Source: Prevotellaceae bacterium (GTDB taxonomy: Bacteria; Bacteroidota; Bacteroidia; Bacteroidales; UBA932). Taken from it: 6,351 bases of DNA. Shown here piece after piece: positions 6,205 through 6,351 of the stretch. Where the stretch lies: assembly GCA_031259935.1 (NCBI GenBank), contig JAIRKV010000204.1, positions 1-6,351 of the forward strand. The letters run 5' to 3'. Below the pieces are notes generated by a model that made no database searches, had not been told where the DNA came from, and saw nothing but the letters and a program-made list of their open reading frames with translations. A program made the position numbers and the translations under genes. How positions within the stretch are numbered: position 1 is the first letter of the stretch; each line of letters starts with the position of its first letter.

Positions 6205-6351
6205 GAGACCTTTGCAAAACCTCAATAAACTTGATTTATCGAAAAACTTTTGAGTTTTTTGTCAGAGGTGATTTTTGAAACATGTTTTCAGGCGGGTTTT
6301 TAGATTTTTTGGTGATTTTTTGCTCAAAAAGTGCTTTTTTTTGATATTATT
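6205..6351. mobile_element. Probable left end of an insertion sequence (IS5-like?), open at the window edge
   Basis: GAGACCTTTGCAAAAC at 6205-6220 resembles, from memory, the terminal inverted repeats of IS5-family elements in Bacteroidales; this was not checked against a database. The following 130 bases hold no real reading frame and are strikingly T-rich on this strand, unlike the A-rich DNA before 6204, as expected for the untranslated lead-in to a transposase. A weak hairpin, AAAAACT (6242-6248) / AGTTTTT (6253-6259), with one further T, could shield the element from outside transcription. No transposase codons and no second end are in the window, so family and orientation remain open. 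Confidence 0.45.

Noticed and set aside
6282..6344. 20-codon frame starting MFSGGFLDF in the right-end region
   Set aside because: Short, Phe-rich translation of T-rich DNA with no initiation region; more likely non-coding lead-in of the putative insertion sequence.

Overview
The window looks like chromosomal DNA from a member of the Bacteroidota, most likely the order Bacteroidales. The AT-rich DNA, the long SecA with the domain expansions typical of that phylum, the PNPase tail, the membrane-anchored M23 peptidases with a QSKSF motif, and promoter candidates of the TTTG / TAnnTTTG type all point the same way. No species is claimed. All confident genes are on the + strand.

Layout: (1) positions 1-148 hold the last 48 codons of pnp (polyribonucleotide nucleotidyltransferase), followed by a clear intrinsic terminator at 174-203. 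(2) About 270 bases of AT-rich DNA follow, with no intact gene; 206-333 contains short colinear matches to the M23 gene downstream and may be a decayed fragment of it. (3) Two M23 (LytM-type) peptidase genes lie in tandem, 476-1399 and 1401-2348, one base apart. Both encode an N-terminal membrane anchor, a helical stalk and a catalytic domain with all zinc and catalytic residues. They are diverged paralogues, and the second has unusual loops around its active site. (4) A 185-base gap contains a palindrome and a good promoter -7 box directly before secA. (5) secA, 2534-5986 (1150 aa), is complete from the DEAD motor to the C-terminal zinc motif, and carries an extra segment of about 57 residues just before Walker B. 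(6) The last 365 bases hold no intact gene. They contain two promoter/start units sharing an exact 12-base repeat ending in ATG. The second opens a reading frame that after 7 codons runs into what looks like the left end of an insertion sequence (from about 6205), whose transposase would lie beyond the window.

How the genes relate: the M23 pair probably forms a two-gene operon for peptidoglycan remodelling at the inner membrane/periplasm. SecA drives Sec-dependent export and probably has its own promoter. PNPase is an unrelated RNA-decay gene sealed off by its terminator. Most of the window is housekeeping DNA. The points worth a second look are the SecA insertion, the diverged M23 duplicate with a possible third remnant, and the interrupted gene at the right end. 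I see no CRISPR array, tRNA, rRNA or defence system.
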